Assembly (NCBI GenBank): GCA_015061665.1
Contig: SUWC01000001.1
Span: 99,737-136,034, forward strand
Length of the DNA: 36,298 bases
Direction of reading: 5' to 3'
Origin: Lentisphaerota bacterium
Lineage (GTDB): Bacteria > Verrucomicrobiota > Kiritimatiellia > RFP12 > UBA1067
Positions 8,757 to 17,666 of this stretch are shown here, piece by piece. Position numbers and translations under genes: made by a program. How positions within the stretch are numbered: position 1 is the first letter of the stretch; each line of letters begins with the position of its first letter. A model generated the notes under the pieces. That model ran no database searches and had not been told where the DNA came from. It saw only the letters and a program-made list of their open reading frames with translations.

Positions 8757-9305
8757 GTGAACGGCAGAATATGCCTGACGGGAGGGATTGCCTGCGGCAA
8801 ATCCCTCCTTTGTCGTTATCTTAACGAGCTTGGCGTCGAGACTCTCGACGCGGATGACATAGTGCACGAGCTCGTCCCAGCGGAGGAGAGGCGTCGCCTT
8901 GCGAAGGTCGTTTTCAGCGACCCGACCGCACGCAAGGCCCTTGAGGACCGTCTCCACCCGATTGTACGATCGCGCCTCCTCGCATGGGCCGACTTCCCCG
9001 TTCCCCCATCCTCGTTCCCCCGTCCCCTGCGAATCTGCGTAATTCCACTCGTCTTCGAGGTGCATTGGGAGTCAGATTATGATATAATATGTTGCGTGGC
9101 ATCCGATAGGCGAACTCAAATCGCGCGGATGACATCAACGCGGGGGTACACTCCCGAGGAGGCCGAATCCAGAATGGCGGCGCAGATGCCCGTCGAGGAA
9201 AAGGCCGCAAAATCCCAATACGTGATTCGAAACGACGGATCGCCAGAAGAACTCAAGAAAGAAGCCGCGAGATTCGTTGCGTGGCTGAAGGAGCAATGCA
9301 GATGA
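8757..9305 (+). CDS. coaE: Dephospho-CoA kinase CoaE
   Basis: CoaE phosphorylates the 3'-hydroxyl of dephospho-CoA with ATP, the last step of coenzyme A synthesis. The P-loop GGIACGKS lies about 7 residues from the N-terminus, where the family has it. Other family motifs are LDADDIVHELV, LHPIV, a PLVFE motif, and CVASDRRTQIARM (normally V-x-QI-x-R-x). I chose the GTG at 8757 because it starts just before the conserved ICLTGGIACGKS strand, giving 182 residues. The in-frame ATG at 8667 lies inside the secretin gene and would add an implausible basic tail. The TGA overlaps the rho ATG. Residues about 80-91 (FPVPPSSFPRPL) are encoded by a heptanucleotide repeat and look like an insertion in a variable loop. 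Confidence 0.9.
   Translation: MNGRICLTGGIACGKSLLCRYLNELGVETLDADDIVHELVPAEERRRLAKVVFSDPTARKALEDRLHPIVRSRLLAWADFPVPPSSFPRPLRICVIPLVFEVHWESDYDIICCVASDRRTQIARMTSTRGYTPEEAESRMAAQMPVEEKAAKSQYVIRNDGSPEELKKEAARFVAWLKEQCR
8994..9028. repeat. Heptanucleotide array inside coaE (GGGGAAC family, reverse orientation)
   Basis: Five consecutive 7-base units read TTCCCCG, TTCCCCC, ATCCTCG, TTCCCCC, GTCCCCT. In reverse complement they match the GGGGAAC repeat that is perfect in uvrA. The copies here are degenerate but hold the 7-base phase. The array stays open in the coaE frame and encodes Pro/Phe/Ser residues in a non-conserved loop before the PLVFE motif. Confidence 0.75.
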
Positions 9306-10906
9306 GCGAAGAATTTGACGTGTTCGCGAATGTGACGCCCGCAAAGGCGCCACCTCAGCAGGCGTCGCAGCAGAACGGCGCGCAGCAGGCGCAGGACCAG
9401 GGCGGGCAGAAGCAGCAGCGCCCTGCGAACAAGCCCCAGCCGCAGCAGAAGCGAGCGTTCCACAACAACCAGCAGCGCAAGCCGTTCCAGCGCACCCCGA
9501 AGCAGAACAACTCCCCTATCCGCGGCTCGAACGGCAGCGAGTCCGTCAACCCCCTCCTCAACGCGCCGCTTCCGCAGGAACAGCGCAGCGAGCAGGCCGA
9601 CCAGCCGGCGAACCCCAACCGCGATCCTTCGCTTCCCGAATACCATCTCGCCGACATCCAGACGTGGACCGCGCCCGAAATCGTCGAGAAGATGATGCCT
9701 GGCGCAGATCCAGAGGAACTCGGCACCTACCGCAAGCATGAGCTCATCTTCGCCGCGATCAGGTCGTATCTTTCCAAGGGCGGCGCGGTAATCGCGTCGG
9801 GCTGCCTTGAGATCGTCCGCGAGGGGCACGGCTTCCTCCGCTCTGCGAAGAACAACTTCCTCGCATACCCAGAGGATGTCTTCGTGACGCAGCAGCAGAT
9901 CCGCCGCCACGCTCTCCGCACCGGCGACATAATCGAAGGGCCGATCCGCGATCCGCGCGACCGCGACCGCTTCTTCTGCCTGGGCAACGTGGCGACGGTG
10001 AACGGCAAGGAGCCTTCGGTCGCGGCTCGTGTCGTCCACTTCGAGAACCTGACGCCCACCTTCCCGACCCGCCGCATCATACTCGAGACGAGTCCGGTCG
10101 AGTATTCCACGCGCATAATCGACATGTTCACGCCGATCGGGTTTGGGCAGCGCGGACTCATCATCGCGCCTCCGCGCGTCGGCAAGACGGTCCTCCTCCA
10201 GAAGATGGCGAACGCGATTTCCGCGAACCATCCGGACGCCATGCTCATCATCCTCCTCATCGACGAGCGCCCCGAGGAAGTCACCGACATGCAGCGCAAC
10301 ACGAAGGCGATGGTGCTTTCCTCGACGTTCGACGAGGAGCCGCAGCACCACGTGAGCGTTGCCGAGATGGTGATCGAGATGTCGAAGCGCCAGGTGGAGA
10401 ACGGACGCGACGTGATCATCCTCCTCGACTCGATCACGCGCATGGCGCGCGCCTACAACACCGTCCAGCCGCACTCCGGCAAGATACTCACGGGCGGCGT
10501 CGATGCGCTCGCGCTGCACCGTCCGAAGCGCTTCTTCGGCGCCGCGCGCAACATCGAAGGCGGCGGCTCGCTGACGATCATCGCGACGGGCCTTGTGGAC
10601 ACAGGCTCGCGCATGGACGAGGTGATCTTCGAGGAGTTCAAGGGAACGGGCAACATGGAGATCGTGCTTGACCGCGGTCTCGCAGACAAGCGCATCTTCC
10701 CCGCGATGGACATCGACAAGTCCGGAACTCGCAAGGAGGACCTCCTGCTCGATCCGGTCGAACTCGAGAAGACGTGGGCGCTTCGCCGCTACCTCTCGGA
10801 CGCAGGTCCCGAGAACGCGATGAAGTCCGTCTTGAACTCAATCAAGAAGACGAAGTCGAACCCCGAGTTCCTCCTCGCCCTCGACCTCAAGAACATCGAG
10901 AGGTAG
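9302..10906 (+). CDS. rho: Transcription termination factor Rho with long Gln/Asn/Pro-rich N-terminus
   Basis: Rho is the hexameric RNA-dependent ATPase that terminates transcription. AAGGAG at 9288-9293 lies 8 bases before the ATG at 9302, giving 534 residues; the ATG overlaps the coaE stop. Residues 1-110 are low complexity, rich in Q, N, P and basic residues. Then come the Rho N domain, a primary RNA-binding cold-shock-like domain ([21 protein letters not shown] and [11 protein letters not shown], about 176-209) and the RecA-like motor. The motor shows Walker A APPRVGKT (289-296), Walker [27 protein letters not shown] and the Q/R-loop segment [22 protein letters not shown]. coli Rho has 419 residues; the excess is mostly the N-terminal extension. 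A small palindrome (10906-10918) follows the stop without a T-run. Confidence 0.96.
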   Translation: MSEEFDVFANVTPAKAPPQQASQQNGAQQAQDQGGQKQQRPANKPQPQQKRAFHNNQQRKPFQRTPKQNNSPIRGSNGSESVNPLLNAPLPQEQRSEQADQPANPNRDPSLPEYHLADIQTWTAPEIVEKMMPGADPEELGTYRKHELIFAAIRSYLSKGGAVIASGCLEIVREGHGFLRSAKNNFLAYPEDVFVTQQQIRRHALRTGDIIEGPIRDPRDRDRFFCLGNVATVNGKEPSVAARVVHFENLTPTFPTRRIILETSPVEYSTRIIDMFTPIGFGQRGLIIAPPRVGKTVLLQKMANAISANHPDAMLIILLIDERPEEVTDMQRNTKAMVLSSTFDEEPQHHVSVAEMVIEMSKRQVENGRDVIILLDSITRMARAYNTVQPHSGKILTGGVDALALHRPKRFFGAARNIEGGGSLTIIATGLVDTGSRMDEVIFEEFKGTGNMEIVLDRGLADKRIFPAMDIDKSGTRKEDLLLDPVELEKTWALRRYLSDAGPENAMKSVLNSIKKTKSNPEFLLALDLKNIER

Positions 10907-10943
10907 TCGGGACCCGACGCAAAGAAAGGATGGTGAACGAAAA

Positions 10944-13712
10944 ATGAAAAAAGCATTGGCATTTCTTTTGACGGCTCTCGCCGTCCTTTCGGCGTCTGCA
11001 AATGTGCAATACCTGAATCTTCAGTACAGAATCGGTTTGGGCGGCATTTCCGACAATGACGGTCGACTGCACGCCTCCCTGTCTGTGGACGCGAAACCTT
11101 ATGTGGCGGACAGCAGCAATACTTATCTCACAAACCGAATATATGCGGTAATCCCCGATGGACAGCAGTTTACCAAGTGGTGGTATTATTACAAAACCTC
11201 TAATACTGCGGTAACGACCAACAGCAACTGGGTTAGCGCATCTACAAACTGTGTATGGGTTTATGATTCCAAGATATATTCTGCTTCCTGGGAAACCGAC
11301 AGGGCTGTACGGATAGTTGCTGATTTCGACTACATAACCTACTCGCTCAACTACAACGGCAACGGCAGTACCGCGGGCTCGATGTCGCCCGAGAGCCACG
11401 TTTACACCAATAAATTCAACCTTGCTGAAAACGCCTTCGCGAAGACGGGCTACACGTTTGTCGGTTGGACAAACTCTGTGGTGACAACGGCGTTGAGCGA
11501 TGCTGCGCAGATTACCAGCGGAAAGAAGTTCGGCGTCACATACACAAACAAAACCTCGACGCTTTATGCAGACTGGAAAGCTAATTCGTATTCGGTTCGC
11601 TTTAATAAAAACGCTGACGACGCTACTGGTTCTATGGATGATCAGCAGTTCACTTATGACGTTGCGCAGAATCTTGCCGACAATGCGTTTACGCGCAACG
11701 GCTATGTTTTCGGCGGCTGGACAAACTCTACCGGGACTGCGTACGCAGACGGCGCTTCCGTCTCGAATCTTGCGGCTGATGAAGGAGCCGTTGTTGATCT
11801 ATTCGCAAAATGGACACACATGTGGACTATAACGTTTAAGGAAGCTGACCAATTCGGCGGTGAAACATTGTCGTCAGCAACATACGAAGATAATGCTACT
11901 GTTACGCCTCCTTCGAATCCTCAACATGATGGATGGAACTCCGCTGGCTGGCGAGACGAGGCAGGAAACAATTTCTCGAGTACGGCTACGAAAGATACTA
12001 CCTACGAGGCTCAATATACTGCAAAAACGTACTCGCTTACGTATCACGCAAACCATGGCGAGGACACAAAATTTTCTACTTCGTATACTTATGGTACGGC
12101 TGTCAGTATACCAAAGACCATGCAGGGCATAACGTCGCGAACCGGCTACACGCTCCTAGGCTGGGCGTATGATTCAGCAGCAACGAGTCCTGATTACGAA
12201 CCAGGTGAGTCTGGCGTAATGTTCACAACAGCTGGTGCTGTTAACCTTTATGCTGTTTGGTCTCCCGTAAACTACACCATTGTGTTCGACGGCAGCGGTG
12301 CGACAAGCGGCTCGGTTGATTCGATAAATGCCGTCTACGACGTCGAATATACGATCCCTGAAAACGGCTACGAGAAAGACGGACTTGATTTCAGGAGATG
12401 GCGTCTTGGGACAAGTAGTGACGCTTATTATCCAGGCAACACGGTTTCCAACCTTACGACTACAGCAAACGCAACGGTGACGTTCTATGCCGTTTGGTCG
12501 GAGCCGCGTTATATTGCATTCAACGGCAATGGCGCAACTGCAACAAACGGAGTCGTTGAAGTTGTAGAGTTTGAAGGAATTGAAACGAAGACGCTTCCCG
12601 AAAATGTTTTTGAGAAAACGGGCTACACATTTTACGGTTGGGCGACAAACGCAGTTGAGGCGGCTGCCCTCACCCGCAGGTTTGCCGACGGCGCAGAAGT
12701 GTCCAGTGCCGATCTCGCGGGAGCGATCGGCGAAACTAATGAATTCTTCGCCGTCTGGAATACCAACGCCTACACTGTCGTCTTCAATCCAAATTGTCGC
12801 AGGTATACTGGCGAAATGGCAAACATGGAACTTTTCTACGACCACGAGACGAATCTGACGGCTAATGCTTTTGTCAACGAATCAGGGCTTCACTTCAGCG
12901 GCTGGAGCAACATTGTTACCGGAGTAACTTACACTGACGAAGCAACAATCTCCAATCTCACCGCCGAGGCGAACGGAACCGTGACGCTCAACGCAATTTG
13001 GGACAACGGCGAATTGTCAAAGGCAATGCACTGCGGCAATCTGTATTGGGAGGATACAACCGAATATCCAACCGCGGTTTGGACACCGACATTCCAAAAT
13101 GGGATTGGCTGTGATAGCGATTCCGCAGCGGTATCACCGGAAATACTGTCCTACATGGTTGCGACTGTTCGGACAAATGGCGTCTTGAGATTTCGCTGGA
13201 AGGTTGGCGGGACTGTAGGTCCGACGATATTCAAATACACGGGGTCATATAATGCAAGTATGGTTGAACAGATTAAACTAACCAGTGATGATGACGACAG
13301 TGTTTGGCATGATACTGGAGATTGTGAAATTCCGGACACCTGGCTTGAGGCGGACGGAACACTGACAATTGGCATTCGATTTACGGGTCGCGCGGAAAAC
13401 CTTACCTGTTTCATCGACCAGCTGACTTGGACGCCGGCGAATGCCAGTGTCGAGCCAACGGAGGATGACAAGCCGATAATCACCGGCTTTACGCCGACGA
13501 CATCTGGCGAGTCGAAGGGATTTGCGATTTCGATTTCAAACGCGAGCGACGACTTCAACTATCAGATTCTCGGGACGGACGATCTGACGACGACCGAAGA
13601 GTGGCCCGTGATCGAAACGCTTTCCGGCTCGGAGATGAACGAAGGCTACGTGATTGAATTCGACGAAGGCGAGCCGCAGATGTTCTACAAGGTGAAAGTG
13701 ATCGCGAAATAA
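10944..13712 (+). CDS. Secreted InlB B-repeat (Listeria-Bacteroides repeat) surface protein
   Basis: This 922-residue protein has a signal peptide (MKKALAFLLTALAVLSASA) and then, from about residue 130 to 690, seven InlB-type beta-grasp repeats. Each has the form Y-x-L/V-x-F/Y-N-x-N-G, then a GYTFxGWTN-type motif, then LYAxW (for example GYTFVGWTNS, GYVFGGWTNS, GYTFYGWATN, FFAVW). The C-terminal third (about 700-920) is a beta-rich domain ending FYKVKVIAK, with no recognisable sortase, PEP-CTERM or autotransporter anchor. Repeats of this kind occur in adhesins and surface proteins of many anaerobes; adhesion is a plausible inference only. The gene looks less GC-rich than rho and uvrA around it and uses more AT-ending codons, which may reflect transfer or different selection. 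GGTGA lies 7 bases before the ATG. Confidence 0.82.
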   Translation: MKKALAFLLTALAVLSASANVQYLNLQYRIGLGGISDNDGRLHASLSVDAKPYVADSSNTYLTNRIYAVIPDGQQFTKWWYYYKTSNTAVTTNSNWVSASTNCVWVYDSKIYSASWETDRAVRIVADFDYITYSLNYNGNGSTAGSMSPESHVYTNKFNLAENAFAKTGYTFVGWTNSVVTTALSDAAQITSGKKFGVTYTNKTSTLYADWKANSYSVRFNKNADDATGSMDDQQFTYDVAQNLADNAFTRNGYVFGGWTNSTGTAYADGASVSNLAADEGAVVDLFAKWTHMWTITFKEADQFGGETLSSATYEDNATVTPPSNPQHDGWNSAGWRDEAGNNFSSTATKDTTYEAQYTAKTYSLTYHANHGEDTKFSTSYTYGTAVSIPKTMQGITSRTGYTLLGWAYDSAATSPDYEPGESGVMFTTAGAVNLYAVWSPVNYTIVFDGSGATSGSVDSINAVYDVEYTIPENGYEKDGLDFRRWRLGTSSDAYYPGNTVSNLTTTANATVTFYAVWSEPRYIAFNGNGATATNGVVEVVEFEGIETKTLPENVFEKTGYTFYGWATNAVEAAALTRRFADGAEVSSADLAGAIGETNEFFAVWNTNAYTVVFNPNCRRYTGEMANMELFYDHETNLTANAFVNESGLHFSGWSNIVTGVTYTDEATISNLTAEANGTVTLNAIWDNGELSKAMHCGNLYWEDTTEYPTAVWTPTFQNGIGCDSDSAAVSPEILSYMVATVRTNGVLRFRWKVGGTVGPTIFKYTGSYNASMVEQIKLTSDDDDSVWHDTGDCEIPDTWLEADGTLTIGIRFTGRAENLTCFIDQLTWTPANASVEPTEDDKPIITGFTPTTSGESKGFAISISNASDDFNYQILGTDDLTTTEEWPVIETLSGSEMNEGYVIEFDEGEPQMFYKVKVIAK

Positions 13713-13725
13713 GCTCAAAGCCAAA

Positions 13726-16716
13726 ATGGATATCACCATAAAGAATGCACGAGTGCACAACCTGCGGGGAATCGACGTAACGATTCCTCGCAATTCTCTT
13801 ACTGTAGTCACGGGGCTTTCGGGTTCCGGCAAATCTTCGCTCGCGTTCGACACGCTTTACGCGGAAGGGCAGCGCCGCTACGTGGAGTCGCTTTCCGCAT
13901 ACGCGCGCCAGTTCCTCGACCGCATGCAGAAGCCGGACGTAGAGAAGATCGACGGCCTCTCGCCCGCGATCTCGATCGAGCAGCACACCACGAGCGGCAA
14001 CCCGCGCTCCATCGTCGCGACCGTGACGGAAATCCACGACTACCTGCGTCTCCTCTGGGGCTCGGTCGCGACGGCGCACTGTCCGAAATGCGGGCGCCCC
14101 GTCACGCGCCAGAGCGCCGAGCAGATAGTCGATGCGATTATGGGTGGAGGAAGTTGGAGTTCAAAGTTGGAGTTGGAGACAGGAATAATTCCACCCTCGA
14201 ACTTGAACTCAAAACTTGAACCTCAGAAGATCATCATCTACGCGCCGGTCGTGAAGGGCGCGAAGGGACGCCACGAGGGCGTCTTCGCGGCGCTTACGCG
14301 GGCCGGCTTCTCGCGCGTCATGGTGGACGGCGAGATGCGAATGCTGGACGAGCCGATCGAGCTCGACAAGAAGAAGAACCACAACATCGACGTTGTCGTA
14401 GATCGCCTCGCCTTGCCTTGCGACAAGACCCGCCTCACCGATTCCGTCGAACTCGCCCTCAAGACCGGCAAGGGCGTGATGAAGGTCGAGTGGATGGGGA
14501 ACGGGGAACGGGGAACGGGGAACGGGGAACGGGGAACGGTGATCCCTGACGGCCGAACCACCACCACCTACTCCGAGCTGAACGCCTGCGTCGAATGCGG
14601 ACTTTCCTTCGATGAGCTGAAGCCCCGCTCGTTCTCCTTCAACTCGCCCTTCGGCGCGTGCCCCACGTGCTCGGGCCTCGGGCAGCTCTACTACTTCGAC
14701 GAAGACCTCGTTGTGCCAGACAAGACGCTTCCGCTCGAAGAGGCGATCCACCCGTGGCGCAGGCTCGGAGGACAGATGGCGATCCTCTACCACAAGGAGC
14801 TTCTTTCCGAAATCGCGCGCCAGAGCGGCGTCTCGCTTTCGACTCCATACAACAAGCTTCCCGCGAAGTTCCGCCACGATCTCATGCACGGCTTCAAGGA
14901 GAATCTAGTCCTGAGCTGGCGCCGCGTGGACCGTCCGTTCGAAGGAGTTCTCGCGGCTCTCGACCGCAAGCTCAACGAAGCGGAGGACGACGAGGTGCGC
15001 GCGAAGTACGAGGCGTACCAGAACTTCCGCGTATGCCCCGACTGCAAGGGCGCGCGTCTGCGCCCGGAATCGCGCGCGGCCACGGTCTGCGGCAAGACGA
15101 TCGTCGAGGCGATGTCGATGCCCGTCGGGGAGGCGCTTAAGTTCTTCCAGGGCGTCGCTTCCGAGAAGGGTGGGCTCTCCGAGTCAGACCGGCAGGCGAT
15201 GCGCGAGGTACTCAAGGAAATCACGCGCCGCCTCCAGTTCCTTCTCGACGTCGGACTCGACTACCTGACGCTCGACCGCGCGTCCGCGACCCTTTCCGGC
15301 GGCGAGATGCAGCGCATCCGCCTCGCGACGCAGATCGGCTCGGGACTCACCGGCGTTCTCTACGTCCTCGACGAGCCGACGATCGGACTCCACCCGCGCG
15401 ACAACGAGCGCCTTATCGCGACGCTCAAGGGACTCCGCGACCGCGGCAACACCGTCGTCATCGTGGAGCACGACGAGGAGATGATGCGCGCGGCCGACTA
15501 CATCGTCGACCTAGGGCCAGGCGCTGGCCGCGAAGGCGGCAAGGTGATGTACCAGGGAAACTTCAAGGGCCTTATGAAGGCGAAATCGCTCACAGCCGAC
15601 TACCTGACGGGGAGAAAGAAAGTTGGAGTTCAGAGTTCGAGCTCGAGAAAGGATGTTGAAACACCGCTCTCCAACTCCAACTCGAAACTCCAACTAAAAA
15701 AATCCTCCGCCACCAACCACCCGACCACTCGACCGCCCAACTACCTGACCATCTCCGGCTGCACCGAGCACAACCTCAAGAACGTCACGGCCCATTTCCC
15801 GATAGGCGCGTTTACGGTCGTTACCGGCGTTTCGGGTTCCGGCAAGTCGACGCTCGTGGACGAAACGCTCAAGCGCGCGCTCATGCGCGACTTCTACAAG
15901 GCGAAGGATCCGCCCGGGAAGTTCAGGAAGATCGACGGCGCCGATGCCTTCGACAAGATAATCGAGATCGACCAGTCGCCGATTGGTCGCACCCCGCGTT
16001 CGAATCCCGCGACGTACGTCGGCTTCTTCTCGGACATCCGCGAGCTTTTCGCAAAGACCGAGGCGGCGCGAGCGCGCGGCTACACAGCGGGGCGCTTCTC
16101 CTTCAACGTGAAGGGCGGGCGCTGCGAGGTGTGCGGGGGCGACGGCGTGAAGAAGCTGGAGATGAGCTTCCTTCCCGACGTCTACGTCACGTGCGAGCAG
16201 TGCGGCGGAAAGCGATTCAACTCCGAGACTCTTGAAGTGACATACGGCGGGAGGGACATCTCCGAGGTCCTCGACATGACGGTCGCAGAGGCGTACGAGT
16301 TCTTCGGAAAAGTCCCTTCGCTCGCGCGCAAGCTGAAGACGCTCGTCGACGTTGGGCTTGGATACATCGGGCTCGGACAGAGCGCGACGACGCTTTCCGG
16401 CGGCGAGGCGCAGCGCATAAAGCTCGCGACGGAGCTTTCGCGCCGCTCGACCGGAAAGACGCTGTACCTTCTTGACGAACCGACGACAGGCCTTCACTTC
16501 GACGACGTCGCGAAGCTGATGAAGCTTCTCCTGCAGCTGCGCGACCAGGGCAACACGGTGATCGTGATCGAGCACAACACCGACGTCATGAAGCTCGCAG
16601 ACTGGATCGTCGACCTGGGGCCTGGCGGAGGCGACTCGGGCGGGCGCCTTGTCTGCGAAGGACCAGTCGAAAAGGTGCGCGCCTGCCGCGATTCGGTCAC
16701 GGGCCGCTTCCTGTAA
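13726..16716 (+). CDS. uvrA: UvrABC excinuclease subunit A with three in-frame repeat insertions
   Basis: UvrA is the ATP-driven damage sensor of nucleotide excision repair. Both ABC halves are complete: Walker A GLSGSGKSS (30-38) and GVSGSGKST, signatures LSGGEMQRIRLATQ and LSGGEAQRIKLATE, and Walker B VLDEPTIGLHP and LLDEPTTGLHF. Zinc modules include CPKCG, CVECG with CPTCSG, and CEVCGG with CEQCGG. At 996 residues it is longer than typical UvrA (about 940). The excess lies in three spots of low-complexity protein: residues about 142-167, 257-271 and 632-657. Each coincides with a repeat element in the DNA, and each lies in a loop or in the linker between the halves, so activity is probably preserved. 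The gene begins 13 bases after the previous stop; its own promoter is not apparent. Confidence 0.96.
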   Translation: MDITIKNARVHNLRGIDVTIPRNSLTVVTGLSGSGKSSLAFDTLYAEGQRRYVESLSAYARQFLDRMQKPDVEKIDGLSPAISIEQHTTSGNPRSIVATVTEIHDYLRLLWGSVATAHCPKCGRPVTRQSAEQIVDAIMGGGSWSSKLELETGIIPPSNLNSKLEPQKIIIYAPVVKGAKGRHEGVFAALTRAGFSRVMVDGEMRMLDEPIELDKKKNHNIDVVVDRLALPCDKTRLTDSVELALKTGKGVMKVEWMGNGERGTGNGERGTVIPDGRTTTTYSELNACVECGLSFDELKPRSFSFNSPFGACPTCSGLGQLYYFDEDLVVPDKTLPLEEAIHPWRRLGGQMAILYHKELLSEIARQSGVSLSTPYNKLPAKFRHDLMHGFKENLVLSWRRVDRPFEGVLAALDRKLNEAEDDEVRAKYEAYQNFRVCPDCKGARLRPESRAATVCGKTIVEAMSMPVGEALKFFQGVASEKGGLSESDRQAMREVLKEITRRLQFLLDVGLDYLTLDRASATLSGGEMQRIRLATQIGSGLTGVLYVLDEPTIGLHPRDNERLIATLKGLRDRGNTVVIVEHDEEMMRAADYIVDLGPGAGREGGKVMYQGNFKGLMKAKSLTADYLTGRKKVGVQSSSSRKDVETPLSNSNSKLQLKKSSATNHPTTRPPNYLTISGCTEHNLKNVTAHFPIGAFTVVTGVSGSGKSTLVDETLKRALMRDFYKAKDPPGKFRKIDGADAFDKIIEIDQSPIGRTPRSNPATYVGFFSDIRELFAKTEAARARGYTAGRFSFNVKGGRCEVCGGDGVKKLEMSFLPDVYVTCEQCGGKRFNSETLEVTYGGRDISEVLDMTVAEAYEFFGKVPSLARKLKTLVDVGLGYIGLGQSATTLSGGEAQRIKLATELSRRSTGKTLYLLDEPTTGLHFDDVAKLMKLLLQLRDQGNTVIVIEHNTDVMKLADWIVDLGPGGGDSGGRLVCEGPVEKVRACRDSVTGRFL
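14150..14224. repeat. 75-bp palindromic element in uvrA, copy 1
   Basis: Arms at 14150-14178 and 14196-14224 are inverted repeats (20 of 29 positions match) around a 17-base centre that itself contains GGAATAATTCC. The element is 75 bp, exactly 25 codons, and inserts about 20 extra residues (SKLELETG and neighbours) between the conserved UvrA segments IVDAIM and IIIYAPVVKG. It clearly resembles the element at 15621-15695: both begin AAGTTGGAGTTCA and end with spaced AACT motifs. Confidence 0.8.
14496..14537 (+). repeat. Perfect (GGGGAAC)6 heptanucleotide array in uvrA
   Basis: Six identical GGGGAAC units run without interruption (42 bp). Three units make 21 bp, so the translation is the heptapeptide GNGERGT twice, at UvrA residues about 257-271. 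It lies in a variable loop before the CVECG zinc module. Perfect copies suggest recent expansion or homogenisation by slippage. Confidence 0.92.
15621..15695. repeat. 75-bp palindromic element in uvrA, copy 2
   Basis: Arms at 15621-15648 and 15668-15695 match in inverted orientation at 23 of 28 positions, around a 19-base loop. Total length is 75 bp, identical to copy 1, and again exactly 25 codons. It encodes a Ser/Asn/Lys-rich stretch in the linker between the two ABC halves (between LTGRK and LTISGC). The RNA would form a long stem-loop within the uvrA message. Confidence 0.82.
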
Positions 16717-16725
16717 CTGCAAATT

Positions 16726-16734
16726 TGGTATAAT
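16726..16734 (+). promoter_or_regulatory. Extended -10 promoter giving a leaderless nadA mRNA
   Basis: TGGTATAAT at 16726-16734 is a perfect extended -10 box. The hexamer ends 7 bases before the A of the nadA ATG (16741), so transcription would start on the initiation codon. No -35 hexamer and no Shine-Dalgarno are visible. The start is fixed by the conserved NadA N-terminus. Confidence 0.72.
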
Positions 16735-16740
16735 AATCAC

Positions 16741-17652
16741 ATGCAAAACAGCGAATTGACAGAAGAGATCGGCAGGCTGCGCAAGGAGCGCAACGCCGTA
16801 ATCCTCGCGCACAACTACCAGCGCGCCGAAGTGCAGTCCATTGCCGACTACACCGGCGACTCGCTCGAACTCGCACGCCGCGCGACGCAGGTCGACGCAG
16901 ACGTCATAGTCTTCTGCGGAGTATACTTCATGGCCGAGACCGCGGCGATTCTCAACCCGGGGAAGACGGTGCTGATCCCCGATCCATCCGCCGGATGTCC
17001 GATGGCCGACATGATCAACGCCGAGCAGCTTCGCGCGTTCAAGGCGAAGCATCCAGGCGCGAAGGCCGTCTGCTACGTCAACTCGACCGCCGAGGTGAAG
17101 GCCGAGTGCGACATGTGCGTGACGAGCGGAAACGCCGAGCGCGTGATGGCGACGTTTCCGCCGGAGCAGGAGATAATTTTCGTGCCCGACCAGCACCTCG
17201 GCGGACACATCGCCGGGCTTCTCGGACGGCGCTATGAACTCTGGCCTGGCTTCTGCCCGACCCATGCGATGCTGACGGCGGCGAAGATCGAGGCCGCGCG
17301 CGCGGAGCATCCCGGGGCGATCGTTCTTGTCCACCCCGAATGCGCGAAGGACGTGCGCGATGCCGCTGACCACGCGCTTTCGACGGGCGGCATGTGCAAG
17401 TTCGCGCGCGAGTCGGACGCGAAGGATTTCATCCTCGGAACGGAGGTTGGAATCCTCCATCGCCTGCGCACGGAGAATCCCGGCAAGACGTTTTATCCTG
17501 TTACGGACAGGCTGGTGTGCCCGAACATGAAGAAGACTACGCTCGACAACCTCGCCGAGTGCCTGCGCGAGATGAAGAACCGCGTCGTCGTTCGGGAAGA
17601 CGTCGCCTCTCGCGCGCGCCGCGCGATCGAGGCAATGCTCGCAATCAGCTGA
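16741..17652 (+). CDS. nadA: Quinolinate synthase A
   Basis: NadA condenses iminoaspartate with dihydroxyacetone phosphate to quinolinate in de novo NAD synthesis, using an oxygen-sensitive 4Fe-4S cluster. The 303-residue product has the family hallmarks: NAVILAHNYQRAEVQ near the N-terminus, VIVFCGVYFMAETAAIL, PDPSAGCPMADM, YVNSTAEVKAECD, CVTSGNA, QHLGGHIA, HPECAKDVRDAAD and LVCPNMKKTTLDNLAECL. Cysteines in SAGCPM, HPEC and VCPNM are candidate cluster ligands. Length is normal for the family. Neither nadB nor nadC is in the window. The gene follows uvrA by 24 bases, which hold its own -10 box, so it is probably a separate transcription unit with no leader. Gene glf follows 14 bases after its stop. 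Confidence 0.95.
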   Translation: MQNSELTEEIGRLRKERNAVILAHNYQRAEVQSIADYTGDSLELARRATQVDADVIVFCGVYFMAETAAILNPGKTVLIPDPSAGCPMADMINAEQLRAFKAKHPGAKAVCYVNSTAEVKAECDMCVTSGNAERVMATFPPEQEIIFVPDQHLGGHIAGLLGRRYELWPGFCPTHAMLTAAKIEAARAEHPGAIVLVHPECAKDVRDAADHALSTGGMCKFARESDAKDFILGTEVGILHRLRTENPGKTFYPVTDRLVCPNMKKTTLDNLAECLREMKNRVVVREDVASRARRAIEAMLAIS

Positions 17653-17666
17653 GGAAGGGGGCCGCC

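Noticed and set aside
9083-9100. Perfect extended -10 box (TGATATAAT) inside coaE with an in-frame GTG 8 bases after it
   Set aside because: It lies in the conserved CoaE core; an internal leaderless start would give a fragment without the P-loop. Probably chance.
10906-10918. GTCGGGACCCGAC palindrome after rho as a terminator
   Set aside because: The usable stem is 5 bp and no T-run follows; it may be chance in GC-rich DNA.
14496-14537. Heptanucleotide array considered as a CRISPR-like array
   Set aside because: Units are only 7 bp, contiguous with no spacers, and inside a coding sequence; no cas genes are present.
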